28,931 bases of DNA, taken from NCBI GenBank assembly GCA_002373995.1, contig DFLB01000054.1, forward strand, positions 1 through 28,931, in the 5' to 3' direction. The position numbers were made by a program, and so were the translations under genes. A model generated the notes under the pieces. The model ran no database searches. It was not told the DNA's origin and saw only the letters and a program-made list of their open reading frames with translations. This document shows positions 7,013 through 14,861 of this stretch, in pieces (position 1 is the stretch's first letter; each line of letters opens with the position of its first letter). The DNA is from Bacteroidales bacterium UBA3630. Lineage in GTDB: Bacteria > Bacteroidota > Bacteroidia > Bacteroidales > P3.

Positions 7013-7077
7013 GCTTGGAGGTGCCTTGGTTATGCTTAGGATGTGCTTAGGATGTGCTTAGGATGTGCCTTGGAATG
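7013..7077 (+). repeat. Array of six 11-bp units, GCTTAGGATGT type
   Basis: Units begin at 7013, 7023, 7034, 7045, 7056 and 7067. The three central ones are identical (GCTTAGGATGT); the outer ones are degenerate (GCCTTGGTTAT, GCCTTGGAATG) and the first is 10 bp. The array lies between the thioesterase stop and the promoter at 7098. Confidence 0.9.
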
Positions 7078-7097
7078 GATGCTGAGGTGCATTTTTT

Positions 7098-7128
7098 TTT
7101 GCCATGTGAAATATATTCTGTATTTTTG
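7098..7128 (+). promoter_or_regulatory. Bacteroidetes-type promoter with T9 tract at -33
   Basis: TTTG at 7098-7101, a 19-bp spacer and TATTTTTG at 7121-7128 fit the consensus. The -33 box is the end of a run of nine T (7092-7100). It lies 26 bp upstream of the start at 7155. Confidence 0.82.
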
Positions 7129-7154
7129 CATTTTGTTTTGAGACTGATGGAACT

Positions 7155-8462
7155 ATGGAAAAGGAAGTCAGAGAGCAGATAAAGGACATTTTGCAGCATG
7201 AGGTGCTGCTGGCGACGGGGTGTACGGAACCTGGTGCGGTGGCGCTGTGTGTGGCCAAGGCGGTGGAGATGTTGGGGTGCGAGCCCGGGGGTGTAAGGTT
7301 GCGGTTGAGCAAGAATGTCTTCAAGAATGCAATGGGTGTGGGTATTCCCGGGACGGGGATGATTGGGTTGCCGATAGCAGTGGCGATGGCTGTGACGCAT
7401 GGCGACAGCAGCCGTGGACTGGAGGTGCTCACGATGCCGGAGGGGGATATTGCCGATGCCAAGCGATGGCTGGCCAATCATGGCGATGCGGTGGAAATAG
7501 GGGTGAAGGAGAGTGGCGACAAGCTGTATATTGAATGCATGGCCAGCGCGGAGGTTGGAGGCGAGCGGAGGGAGGCTGTGGCGGTCATAGCGAAGCGGCA
7601 TACGAACTTTGTGTTTCTGAGGAAAGACGAGCGGGTGTTGCTTGACCACCACATCGGATTGTTCCAGGAACAGGACAACGATGACGACCCCAAGGAGGAC
7701 AACAAGCAGCGGATAGAGCTGTCGGCGCGGATGGTGTATGACTATGCCACGACGGCACCGGTGGAGGAGTTGGAGTTTATATGGGACACGGTGAAGTACA
7801 ACGATGCGGCCTCGGAGTGCGGATTGGAAGGCATGGGGTTGCATACGGGACAGATATTGATGGAGCAGTCGAGGGGTGACATGGTGCATACCGTTGTGGC
7901 CCGCACGGTGGCGGCGAGCGACGCAAGGATGGATGGATGCACGAAGCCTGTGTACAGCAACTCGGGCAGTGGCAACCAGGGTATATGCTGCACGTTGCCG
8001 GTCTATTATTACGGGAAGGCACGCGGGTGTGGCGACGAGCAGATAATGAGGGCGTTGACGATGAGTCACTTGATGAGCATCTACATCAAGCGTGGCATAG
8101 GAAGGCTGAGTGCGTTGTGTGGCATAGTGAATGCCACGATGGGTGTGAGCGCAGCGCTGACCTACTTGGAAGGCGGCTCGTTCGAGCAGACGGGCTACGC
8201 CATGAAGAATATGATAAACACTATTGCGGGCATGGTGTGCGACGGGGCCAAACCCAGCTGTGCGTTGAAGATGAGTGTGGGGTTGTACTCGGCCTTTGTG
8301 TGCAGTGAGCTGGCCGTGCATGGTCGCGTGGTGGACAGCACCGATGGTCTGAGCGAGAGCGATCTGGATTGCAGCATACGCAATCTGGGACGGTTGGGCA
8401 AGGAGGGTATGAATCAGACGGATGACTGCATACTTGACATAATGACTCACAAGCGGAATTGA
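7155..8462 (+). CDS. L-cysteine desulfidase / serine dehydratase alpha family (CyuA/YhaM, UPF0597)
   Basis: The 435-residue protein belongs to the iron-sulfur L-cysteine desulfidase family (E. coli CyuA/YhaM), which splits cysteine to pyruvate, ammonia and sulfide; related enzymes deaminate serine. The family signature TGCTEP lies at residues 21-26, with Cys23 the expected catalytic cysteine. Further conserved cysteines occur in SGNQGICCTLPV, GRLSALCGIVNA and GAKPSCALKM, suited to hold a [4Fe-4S] cluster. The full family length is present. It has its own good promoter at 7098-7128 and appears monocistronic. Wobble positions are strongly G-rich, like the thioesterase upstream. Confidence 0.9.
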   Translation: MEKEVREQIKDILQHEVLLATGCTEPGAVALCVAKAVEMLGCEPGGVRLRLSKNVFKNAMGVGIPGTGMIGLPIAVAMAVTHGDSSRGLEVLTMPEGDIADAKRWLANHGDAVEIGVKESGDKLYIECMASAEVGGERREAVAVIAKRHTNFVFLRKDERVLLDHHIGLFQEQDNDDDPKEDNKQRIELSARMVYDYATTAPVEELEFIWDTVKYNDAASECGLEGMGLHTGQILMEQSRGDMVHTVVARTVAASDARMDGCTKPVYSNSGSGNQGICCTLPVYYYGKARGCGDEQIMRALTMSHLMSIYIKRGIGRLSALCGIVNATMGVSAALTYLEGGSFEQTGYAMKNMINTIAGMVCDGAKPSCALKMSVGLYSAFVCSELAVHGRVVDSTDGLSESDLDCSIRNLGRLGKEGMNQTDDCILDIMTHKRN

Positions 8463-8540
8463 GGTGGTAGGGGAGGAGTACCAACTGCGGGTTGTTGATA
8501 ACTTTATTCTTGCGAGGGGGTGTATGTAGTAAAAAAGAGG

Positions 8541-8548
8541 TAATTTTG
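8541..8548 (+). promoter_or_regulatory. -7 promoter element for the PUR/parAB genes
   Basis: TAATTTTG matches the Bacteroidetes -7 box and is followed by C. It lies 22 bp before the PUR gene. No TTTG is found at the expected -33 position, so the promoter may be weak or need an activator. Confidence 0.6.
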
Positions 8549-8570
8549 CACTTTGAAATAATTGTTATAA

Positions 8571-8918
8571 ATGATTGATATGGACAACAAAGAGCAAAGG
8601 AAAGAAGAGCTGTACAGCCAGGCCATTCCTGCCGGCAAGCGCAGATATTTCTTCGATGTGAAGGAAACGCGTGGCGGTGACAAGTTTATCACCATCACCG
8701 AGAGTCGCAAGTTGTTTGACAACAACACTGGCGACTTTTATTTCGAGAAGAACAAGATGTTCCTGTACAAGGAGGATTTCGACAAGTTCCGTCAGGGACT
8801 GGACAATGCGTTCTCGTTTATTGAGACAGGTATAGTGCCGCCGCCGGTGGTGGTGGAAGACAGCTACCGCAACGAAGAGACTGATAATAAGCTGGACGAG
8901 ATAGATTTTAAGTTTTGA
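8571..8918 (+). CDS. PUR domain (DUF3276) nucleic acid-binding protein
   Basis: The 115-residue protein is a bacterial PUR-alpha-like single-stranded nucleic acid binder. The family blocks KRRYFFDVKETRGGDKFITI (residues 23-42) and FYFEKNKMFLYKEDFDKFRQG are clear. The acidic tail ends DEIDFKF. Start is ATG 8571 (MIDMDNK) or ATG 8580 (MDNKEQ); both are in frame and neither has a strong ribosome site, as usual in this phylum. parA begins 5 bp after its stop, so the two are likely co-transcribed. Borrelia relatives act as RNA/DNA-binding regulators; the target here is unknown. Confidence 0.85.
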   Translation: MIDMDNKEQRKEELYSQAIPAGKRRYFFDVKETRGGDKFITITESRKLFDNNTGDFYFEKNKMFLYKEDFDKFRQGLDNAFSFIETGIVPPPVVVEDSYRNEETDNKLDEIDFKF

Positions 8919-8923
8919 CGGCT

Positions 8924-9691
8924 ATGGCGAAGATTATTTCCATTGCCAATCAGAAGGGCGGGGTGGGGAAGACCACCACGGCGGTCAACTTGAGCGCTGC
9001 TTTGGCGGTGCTTGAGAAGAAGGTGCTGCTGGTGGACTGTGACCCCCAGGCCAACGCCACTTCGGGTTTGGGGATAGACCCCGATGCGCTGGAGAAGAGC
9101 GTGTATGACTGCATATTGGGTGACACTCCGGCGACCGACGTGATAGTTGAGACGGATACCCCCAATCTGGATCTGTTGCCGACGCGCATCGACCTGGTCG
9201 GTGCCGAAGTGGAGCTCATCAACGAGAAGGGCAGGGAGCAGTTCTTGCAGCGGGCGTTGGAGTCGGTGAAAGACAAGTATGACTTTGTTATTATCGATTG
9301 CTCGCCGTCGCTCGGCCTTATCACGATCAATGCGCTCACGGCGTCCGATTCGGTGATAATCCCCATCCAGAGCGAATATTTTGCCCTCGAAGGCCTTGGA
9401 AAACTGCTGAATACCGTCCGTATCGTGCAGACGCGCCTCAATCCGAAGCTTGCCATAGAAGGGTTGTTGATAACGATGTATGACAACCGGTTGCGTTTGG
9501 CGCGACAGGTTGTGGAAGATGTACGCAACCACTTTAAGTCGATGGTATTTGATACGCTCATCTATCGCAACACCAAGCTTGCCGAGGCCCCCAGCTATGG
9601 CAAAAGCATCATTATGCACGATGCCAGTTCAACGGGAGCCATCAACTATCTTAACCTCGCTCAGGAGATCTTGACGCGAAACAAAATGTAA
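8924..9691 (+). CDS. parA: Chromosome partitioning ATPase ParA (Soj)
   Basis: ParA is a deviant Walker-type ATPase that binds DNA nonspecifically when ATP-bound and is stimulated by ParB, moving the origin region. The P-loop KGGVGKTT is at residues 11-18, the Walker A' segment LLVDCDPQANAT follows and DFVIIDCSPSLG gives Walker B. The length, 255 aa, is typical for the chromosomal type. I start at ATG 8924 (MAKIIS) and not at the in-frame TTG 8915, which overlaps the preceding stop. parB follows after 5 bp. Codon wobble changes inside the gene near 9295 from G-rich to C-rich. Confidence 0.95.
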   Translation: MAKIISIANQKGGVGKTTTAVNLSAALAVLEKKVLLVDCDPQANATSGLGIDPDALEKSVYDCILGDTPATDVIVETDTPNLDLLPTRIDLVGAEVELINEKGREQFLQRALESVKDKYDFVIIDCSPSLGLITINALTASDSVIIPIQSEYFALEGLGKLLNTVRIVQTRLNPKLAIEGLLITMYDNRLRLARQVVEDVRNHFKSMVFDTLIYRNTKLAEAPSYGKSIIMHDASSTGAINYLNLAQEILTRNKM

Positions 9692-9696
9692 ACGAT

Positions 9697-10566
9697 ATGA
9701 CCAAACAGAAGAGTGGCGGCCTGGGCCGTGGACTGGGCTCTATATTGCCCGACATAGATCTTGAGGTGAACCGTCCCAAGACCGATACCATCAGCACTGT
9801 GCCTGTCGACAAGGTGACCGCCAACCCCTTCCAGCCGCGTAAGGAATTCGAAGAGGAAGCATTGGAAGAGCTGACCCAATCCATCCGGCAGCAGGGGGTG
9901 ATAACCCCCATCACGGTGAGAAGTATGCCGGATGGGAGTTATCAACTTATTGCCGGCGAGCGTCGTTTGCGTGCCTCGCAACGAGCCGGGTTGAAGGAGG
10001 TGCCGGCCTATATCAGGGTGGCCACTGACAACCAGATGATGGAGATGGCGCTGGTGGAGAATATCCAGCGCGAGAACCTCAACGCAATGGAGGTGGCATT
10101 GGCATACCGTTCGCTTATTGAAGAATGCCAGTTGACACATGAAGAGTTGAGCGAAAAGATGGGCAAAAACCGCTCGACCATCACTAACTACCTCCGCTTG
10201 CTCAACCTTCCGGCCGAGACGCAGCTGGCCCTCAGCAATGACCTTATCAGCATGGCACATGCCCGCGCCCTCGGTGGAGTGGAAGACATTGAACGCCACC
10301 TGGAAATACTGCATGCCATTCTGGATCGTCACCTGTCTGTACATGAGACAGAACAGATGGTGAAAGCTGGTAAAAAGAAGCCCAAAGTGGCGGTGAGTCG
10401 CAGGGGAGAACTGCCTGATACATATACCTCTGCCCAAAGCCGATTGAAGAAATACCTTGGGTCAACCGTTGAAATCAAACGCACTCAGCGTGGCAAGGGA
10501 ACGCTTACCATAGCCTTCAACTCAGACAGCGACTTTGACCGTATTGTGGCCTTGCTTGAAAAATGA
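9697..10566 (+). CDS. parB: Chromosome partitioning protein ParB (Spo0J/Noc type)
   Basis: ParB binds parS sites, hydrolyses CTP and slides as a clamp to build the partition complex. The 289 residues hold the basic N-terminus, NPFQPRKEF (43-51), the CTP-binding motifs GERRLRAS (87-94) and ENIQREN (121-127), a helix-turn-helix around KNRSTITNYLRL and a C-terminal dimerisation domain. No good parS palindrome was found in the window. It is followed 18 bp later by the DUF5683 gene. Confidence 0.95.
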   Translation: MTKQKSGGLGRGLGSILPDIDLEVNRPKTDTISTVPVDKVTANPFQPRKEFEEEALEELTQSIRQQGVITPITVRSMPDGSYQLIAGERRLRASQRAGLKEVPAYIRVATDNQMMEMALVENIQRENLNAMEVALAYRSLIEECQLTHEELSEKMGKNRSTITNYLRLLNLPAETQLALSNDLISMAHARALGGVEDIERHLEILHAILDRHLSVHETEQMVKAGKKKPKVAVSRRGELPDTYTSAQSRLKKYLGSTVEIKRTQRGKGTLTIAFNSDSDFDRIVALLEK

Positions 10567-10584
10567 TAAACGACAAGTGAAAAA

Positions 10585-11133
10585 GTGACGTATGACCCGG
10601 AAATAAAGCATGGAGTATCGCGGCTGCTGAAAAAAGGCGCCGTTGTTTTCGTGTTTTGTATTTCCCTCTTCACTACGGTCTCTGTTGTTGCCCAGGAGCA
10701 TTCTGCCGATGTAGCCCTTCGCTGGTCCATTCTTCCCGGCGGTGGCCAGATCTATAATCAGCAGGCCTGGAAGGTGCCCATCATCTATGGAGCGTTTGCC
10801 GGTATGGGCTACTTTATTCATAGCAACTACACGAATATGAAGATGTTCAAGGATGAGTATCTTTACCGTGTGGCCAATAACGGGGCCTCGGCCCTTGAAG
10901 GCTATGAGAACTACTCTACCGACAACATCTACAGTCTCTACAACTCCTACAACCGTGATTTCCAGTTGATGATAATCATCACTGTGGGTATTTACGCTCT
11001 TAATCTGATAGATGCCTATGTCTTTGGGCATTTGTTTGATTTTCAGATGGACGACAATATCAGTTTCGCGCCGAGCCTTATGCTCACCCCTACAGGCATA
11101 ACCCCCGCCGTGGGGCTCTCATTCCGCATGTGA
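10585..11133 (+). CDS. DUF5683 inner-membrane protein
   Basis: The 182-residue protein matches the DUF5683 family, commonly found next to parAB in Bacteroidetes. It has an N-terminal hydrophobic segment (VVFVFCISLFTTVSVVAQ), the family core ALRWSILPGGGQIYNQQAWK (about 49-68), a further hydrophobic IIYGAFAGMGYF and a C-terminal IIITVGIYALNLIDAYVFGH. The function is unknown; the LPGGGQIYN core resembles other small membrane proteins with TM2-like hairpins. The start is GTG at 10585; an in-frame stop at 10567 and lack of an ATG make it the only good choice. Confidence 0.8.
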   Translation: MTYDPEIKHGVSRLLKKGAVVFVFCISLFTTVSVVAQEHSADVALRWSILPGGGQIYNQQAWKVPIIYGAFAGMGYFIHSNYTNMKMFKDEYLYRVANNGASALEGYENYSTDNIYSLYNSYNRDFQLMIIITVGIYALNLIDAYVFGHLFDFQMDDNISFAPSLMLTPTGITPAVGLSFRM

Positions 11134-11174
11134 AAAAATTATGTATTCCGAAAAATAAATAACACATACACGCT

Positions 11175-11885
11175 ATGATAAACAAAATTCTGATGATGCA
11201 AAGCGACATGTCTACCGTCGTCGATACGGTGGAAAACGCCGTGACTACCGCTGCACCCGAGCGTATCACCCTCTGGGACATGGCTCTCAACGGTGGCTGG
11301 ATTATGCTGGTGCTGGTGCTCCTTCTCATCCTGGCTATCTACATCTTCATTGAGCGATTCCTTACCCTTAACGGAGCTCTGAAAGGCCAAGAGGACGAGC
11401 AGTTTATGGAAAAGATACGCAACTATGTGCATGAGGGCGATGTCGACTCGGCACGAAACCTTGCCAAAGAGACAGACACCCCGATAGGACGCATGATAAG
11501 CAAGGGCTTCTCCCGTCTTGGTCGTCCGTTGCCCGACATTCAGGCTGCCATTGAGAATGAAGGGCAGCTTGAGGTGGCGCGTCTTGAGAAGCGCGTTTCC
11601 TACGTTGCCACGGTAGCCTCCCTGGGACCCATGATTGGTTTCTTAGGCACGGTGACTGGTATGATTACCGCCTTCCAGGACATGGCCCATGCCGGCAACA
11701 ATATTGACATCAGCCTTCTCTCCACCGGCATCTATGAGGCCATGGTGACAACAGTGGGTGGTCTCATCGTAGGCATCATTTGCTACTTCCTCAACAATCT
11801 GCTGGTCAGCCGCATCAACAAAGTTGTCTTCGAACTCGAGGTGCGTGCCAATGAGTTTATGGACCTCTTACACGAGCCCGCATGA
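11175..11885 (+). CDS. exbB: MotA/TolQ/ExbB proton channel protein
   Basis: ExbB forms the pentameric inner-membrane channel that, with ExbD, couples the proton gradient to TonB. Three transmembrane segments are visible: about 36-60 (WIMLVLVLLLILAIYIFIE), 141-168 (ATVASLGPMIGFLGTVTGM, the family signature) and 187-212. The cytosolic loop between the first two carries the usual GDVDSARNLAK region. Length is 236. The stop overlaps the exbD start by 4 bases (ATGA), showing tight coupling. Confidence 0.93.
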   Translation: MINKILMMQSDMSTVVDTVENAVTTAAPERITLWDMALNGGWIMLVLVLLLILAIYIFIERFLTLNGALKGQEDEQFMEKIRNYVHEGDVDSARNLAKETDTPIGRMISKGFSRLGRPLPDIQAAIENEGQLEVARLEKRVSYVATVASLGPMIGFLGTVTGMITAFQDMAHAGNNIDISLLSTGIYEAMVTTVGGLIVGIICYFLNNLLVSRINKVVFELEVRANEFMDLLHEPA

Positions 11886-12295
11886 TACGCAGTCAGAACA
11901 AAATCAAGATAGAGTCTAACTCGTCGAGCATGAGTGACCTGGTATTCTTGTTGCTCATCTTCTTCATGATTACCTCGACGCTCATCAGCCCTAATGCCGT
12001 CAAGCTCCTCCTCCCCGAGAGCAGCAGCAAGACGATGGCCAAGCAGAATGTGACGGTGTATATTGATGAGGCCTACAACTTCTACGTTGGCGAGACGGCC
12101 GTGGGCGCAGACCAGCTGCAGCCGGCCATAGCTGCCGGGATAGAGGCCGGTGTAGCCGATGCCTGTGTCGTGTTGCGTGCCGACAAGACCGTGCCGGTGC
12201 AGTATGTCGTCAATGTCATTGACGCTGTCAATGAAATCAATACCGCCACAGGCAGCAAACATAAAGTCATCCTGGCAACATCCCCAAAGAAATGA
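11882..12295 (+). CDS. exbD: ExbD/TolR biopolymer transport protein
   Basis: ExbD places two transmembrane helices inside the ExbB pentamer. The key protonatable aspartate is Asp19 in SSMSDLVFLLLIFFMITS, at the start of the single N-terminal membrane segment (about 18-38). The remaining 100 residues form the periplasmic domain, ending VILATSPKK. It overlaps exbB upstream and the tonB-like gene downstream by 4 bases each. Confidence 0.93.
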   Translation: MIRSQNKIKIESNSSSMSDLVFLLLIFFMITSTLISPNAVKLLLPESSSKTMAKQNVTVYIDEAYNFYVGETAVGADQLQPAIAAGIEAGVADACVVLRADKTVPVQYVVNVIDAVNEINTATGSKHKVILATSPKK

Positions 12296-13038
12296 GCAAC
12301 CAACTGAAATCAGGTATTGGCACCGCCGTCATCATGGCTTTGATAGCCGTGGTGTTGCTTTCGTTTGGCTATGACCCGCCCGACCCGCCTATTCCCGAAG
12401 AGGGAGTTGAGGTCAATGTCGGCGACGGTGACTTCGGTTTGGGCGACGACCCGCTGCCGGCCAGCCAAGCCTCCTCCTATGCACCACCGTCGGCGCAGAA
12501 CCAGGTGGCAACACAGAGCACCGAGTCCAGTGTCGGAATGCCCAGCACCCCCAACAAGGGCAACGTCACCAATCCTGCCGCCCAGGAACAGCCGCGGGTT
12601 GAGAACAAAGAACCTGAGATTAACCGCAACGCCCTTTTCCCCGGCAAACGTAACCAGAACAATCCGCAGAGCGGCACCGGTAGCCAGGGCCAAAGCACTG
12701 GCACCGGCGACCAGGGCAACCCCAACGGTACCCAGGGCTCGCGCAACTACAATGGCGACGGAGGCAGTGGTGCAAACTACCGTCTTACGGGCCGCAATGC
12801 CGTCTCGCTACCACGACCTACTTACAATACCAACCTGCAGGGCAAGATAGTTATCGATATCTGGGTCAACCAGCAAGGACAGGTGGTACGTGTCGATGGA
12901 CCGGCGCAGGGTTCCACGATTGCCAATAGCGCTATGGTTGAACAAGCGAAGCAGGCCGCCCGTAAAGCACGATTCAACGCTGACACCAAAGCCCTCGACG
13001 AGCAGAAAGGTTCCATCACCTACATCTTCACCCTATAG
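12292..13038 (+). CDS. TonB-like energy transducer
   Basis: The 248-residue protein has one N-terminal membrane anchor (about 11-27, TAVIMALIAVVLLSFGY), a Pro/acidic patch (PPDPPIPEEG), a long Gly/Gln/Asn-rich spacer (about 60-165) and a C-terminal TonB-type domain (GKIVIDIWVNQQGQVVRV onwards). The spacer lacks the Pro-Lys/Pro-Glu repeats of enterobacterial TonB, which is common in Bacteroidetes. It would pass energy from ExbBD to outer-membrane receptors such as that at 25229-27655. TolA is an alternative role, but no tolB or pal is nearby. Confidence 0.85.
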   Translation: MSNQLKSGIGTAVIMALIAVVLLSFGYDPPDPPIPEEGVEVNVGDGDFGLGDDPLPASQASSYAPPSAQNQVATQSTESSVGMPSTPNKGNVTNPAAQEQPRVENKEPEINRNALFPGKRNQNNPQSGTGSQGQSTGTGDQGNPNGTQGSRNYNGDGGSGANYRLTGRNAVSLPRPTYNTNLQGKIVIDIWVNQQGQVVRVDGPAQGSTIANSAMVEQAKQAARKARFNADTKALDEQKGSITYIFTL

Positions 13039-13071
13039 TATCTACGTACACCCTACAAAATCCATCACACC

Positions 13072-13443
13072 ATGCGGCTTGACAAGTACCTCTGGGCTGT
13101 TCGCCTCTACAAGACCCGCTCGTTGGCGGCCGATGCTTGTCAGACAGGTAGAGTAAAGCTAACGTCCGACGGGCGCGAACTTAAACCCTCCCACGATGTC
13201 AAGATTGGCGAACGCTACAGCCTCAACATCGACCAGCTACACAAGGAAGTCGAAGTCCTTGCGTTGCCGCCCAATAGGGTAGGGGCTCCTCTTGTTCAAG
13301 GTTTTATGATTGACCGTACCCCGCCAGAGGAGTATGAGCGTATTCAGATGGCACGACGTTACGCCTTTGAACACCGTGACCGTGGAGAGGGACGCCCCAC
13401 CAAGCGCGACCGTCGAGTGATAGAGGAATTCAAATACAAATAG
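13072..13443 (+). CDS. Hsp15-like RNA-binding S4 domain protein
   Basis: The S4 RNA-binding domain occupies residues 1-60 (MRLDKYLWAVRLYKTRSLAA, then GRVKLTSDGRELKPSHDVKIGERY), as in Hsp15, which rescues stalled 50S subunits carrying nascent chain-tRNA. The C-terminal basic tail (RGEGRPTKRDRRVIEEFKYK) also fits this family. Length 123 is normal. It follows the tonB-like gene by 33 bp and could be read from the same transcript. Confidence 0.88.
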   Translation: MRLDKYLWAVRLYKTRSLAADACQTGRVKLTSDGRELKPSHDVKIGERYSLNIDQLHKEVEVLALPPNRVGAPLVQGFMIDRTPPEEYERIQMARRYAFEHRDRGEGRPTKRDRRVIEEFKYK

Positions 13444-13479
13444 GAAAATTCCGTAAAAAAAGAAATTTTTCCGACATAG

Positions 13480-13506
13480 GTTGCAATAACATCCCTTTTT
13501 GACGTA
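13480..13506 (+). promoter_or_regulatory. Candidate ECF-type promoter, autoregulatory
   Basis: GTTGCAATAA at 13480-13489 and CGTA at 13503-13506 resemble the TGCAAC / CGTC-type elements seen upstream of several Bacteroidetes ECF sigma operons. The position, 21 bp before the sigma factor start, suggests autoregulation. The match is by eye and from memory. Confidence 0.45.
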
Positions 13507-13527
13507 CTTAACTAACGAATAGAGCAA

Positions 13528-14061
13528 GTGGAAGACAGACAGATTGTAGAAGCCGTCCTTGCCGGTGACACCCGCCGCTACGCTGAGATAGTGCGCCGCT
13601 ACCAACAGAACGTTGCCAATCTCACCTATAAACTCTGCGGCAACCGGCTCGAAATCGAAGAAGTTGTGCAGCAGGTCTTTGTCGAGCTCTACACTGCGCT
13701 GCCGCGCTTCCGCTTCGACTCCATGCTGAGTTCTTTCATATACCGCATCACTGTCAACACTGTCAGCAAAATGCTCGGCAAAGCCAAGCGCTTCGTTTCC
13801 TCCGACGCGCGCGACGACTTGCCCGAACAGCGCAGCGAAGATCTCAACGCGCAGCAACAGATGATACACCGGGAGCAGATGGAGGAACTGCGCACCGCCA
13901 TCGGACGACTATCGGACGAACAGCGCACCGCCCTCGTGCTATACACCTTTGAGAACTTCTCCTACCAGCAGATAGCCGACGTTATGCAATGCACACTCAG
14001 CAAAGTCGAAAGCCTCATATTCAGAGCCAAGAAAAACCTTGCCAAACAGATAAAACAATGA
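13528..14061 (+). CDS. ECF (sigma-70 family) RNA polymerase sigma factor
   Basis: The 177-residue protein has sigma region 2 (VRRYQQNVANLTYKLCGNRL ... FVELYTALPRFRFDSMLSSF, about 19-80) and region 4 (IGRLSDEQRTALVLYTFENF then IADVMQCTLSKVESLIFRAK, about 125-172), with no region 3, as in extracytoplasmic-function factors. The start is GTG at 13528 giving VEDRQIVEAVLAGD, the usual ECF beginning; no ATG competes. Its stop overlaps the start of the next gene (ATGA), a typical link to an anti-sigma factor. Confidence 0.92.
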   Translation: MEDRQIVEAVLAGDTRRYAEIVRRYQQNVANLTYKLCGNRLEIEEVVQQVFVELYTALPRFRFDSMLSSFIYRITVNTVSKMLGKAKRFVSSDARDDLPEQRSEDLNAQQQMIHREQMEELRTAIGRLSDEQRTALVLYTFENFSYQQIADVMQCTLSKVESLIFRAKKNLAKQIKQ

Positions 14062-14381
14062 CATTAGAGCAAAGCCTACAGCAACTATCGCACCTTGAGT
14101 GCCCGCACCAGGTGGATGTCGTGGATCGCGTCATGGCGCAAGTCGCCGACCGGCCCTACCTGCAGCCTGTACACCGTCGCCGCAGCCTATGGAAACCCAT
14201 TGGCGCTACTGCTGCTGCGGCGGTTGTGGCACTCGTACTCATCAATGTTCTCAGCGTCTATACCCGCACCTACGACGATGCCGGCCTGGGCGTTGCTCTC
14301 ATGCAGGCCAACGACTACACCTCATGGTCCACCGTCGAGGAAGCAGCCCCTAATCCCATCGAATACCTCTACGAAGAATAA
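14058..14381 (+). CDS. Small membrane protein, putative anti-sigma factor
   Basis: ATG 14058 overlaps the sigma stop, giving 107 residues; an in-frame ATG at 13989 would overlap the sigma gene by 73 bases and is less likely. The N-terminal 50 residues are cytosolic, with no zinc-binding HxxxCxxC motif. One transmembrane segment (about 52-72, IGATAAAAVVALVLINVLSV) and a short periplasmic tail follow. The role as an anti-sigma is inferred from coupling with the sigma gene, topology and the Spy-like protein downstream. Confidence 0.72.
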   Translation: MTLEQSLQQLSHLECPHQVDVVDRVMAQVADRPYLQPVHRRRSLWKPIGATAAAAVVALVLINVLSVYTRTYDDAGLGVALMQANDYTSWSTVEEAAPNPIEYLYEE

Positions 14382-14396
14382 AAAACCTTAAGCAAG

Positions 14397-14834
14397 ATGA
14401 AAAAGCACTTAGCCATAGTTCTTATGCTTGTCCTCGCGTTTCCCCTTGCTGCGCAGCACAAACAGCAGTCTCGCGAACAGCATAAACAGCCGGAGATAAG
14501 CGAGATGGTCAAAGACCTCTCTGCACCCCAGAAACGCAAAATAGAGAACATCACCCTCCAGTCGCGCCAGCGTGTTGAAGAACTGCGTGCAAGCAAGCGT
14601 GCTGTCGGCGACAGCATAGCCTCCCTTATGCAGCAGGACGGCGATCAGTCGCAGCAACTTTTCCCCCTCTTTGATCGCGAAGCTGCGCTCCAGACGGCCA
14701 TCAACCGAGAGATGTACTCCACCAAATTGCGCATTGACGAGGTGCTGACGCGCGAACAGCGTGCCGTCCTCCGCCAGTCGGCTCACAAAGGCAAATCCAC
14801 CCGATCCGGCAATCCTCCACACCCCAAACATTAG
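14397..14834 (+). CDS. Spy/CpxP-like periplasmic protein
   Basis: The 145-residue product has a signal peptide (MKKHLAIVLMLVLAFPLAAQ) and a mature part that is nearly all charged helix, rich in Gln, Arg and Glu. The segment PQKRKIENITLQSRQRVEEL and the later LTREQRAVLRQ correspond to the two LTxxQ-type helices of Spy/CpxP-like chaperones or heavy-metal sensors. It follows the putative anti-sigma gene by 15 bp. In Bacteroidetes such proteins often sit in ECF sigma operons and probably sense envelope damage. Confidence 0.75.
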   Translation: MKKHLAIVLMLVLAFPLAAQHKQQSREQHKQPEISEMVKDLSAPQKRKIENITLQSRQRVEELRASKRAVGDSIASLMQQDGDQSQQLFPLFDREAALQTAINREMYSTKLRIDEVLTREQRAVLRQSAHKGKSTRSGNPPHPKH

Positions 14835-14861
14835 GATATTGTATCATAAACGATAAGCCCC

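Noticed and set aside
7013..7077. CRISPR interpretation of the 11-bp arrays
   Set aside because: Units are too short, directly adjacent and without spacers; no cas genes in the window.
7047..8450. Minus-strand open frame of 467 codons opposite the cysteine desulfidase-family gene
   Set aside because: His/Arg-rich shadow product, crosses the plus-strand promoter and the 11-bp array, no recognisable domain.
8915..8923. TTG start of parA at 8915
   Set aside because: ATG 8924 gives the standard MAKIIS N-terminus and avoids overlap with the preceding gene.
13989..14057. Extended start of the putative anti-sigma gene at ATG 13989
   Set aside because: It would overlap the sigma gene by 73 bases and add residues unlike the rest; the ATGA overlap at 14058 is the usual arrangement.
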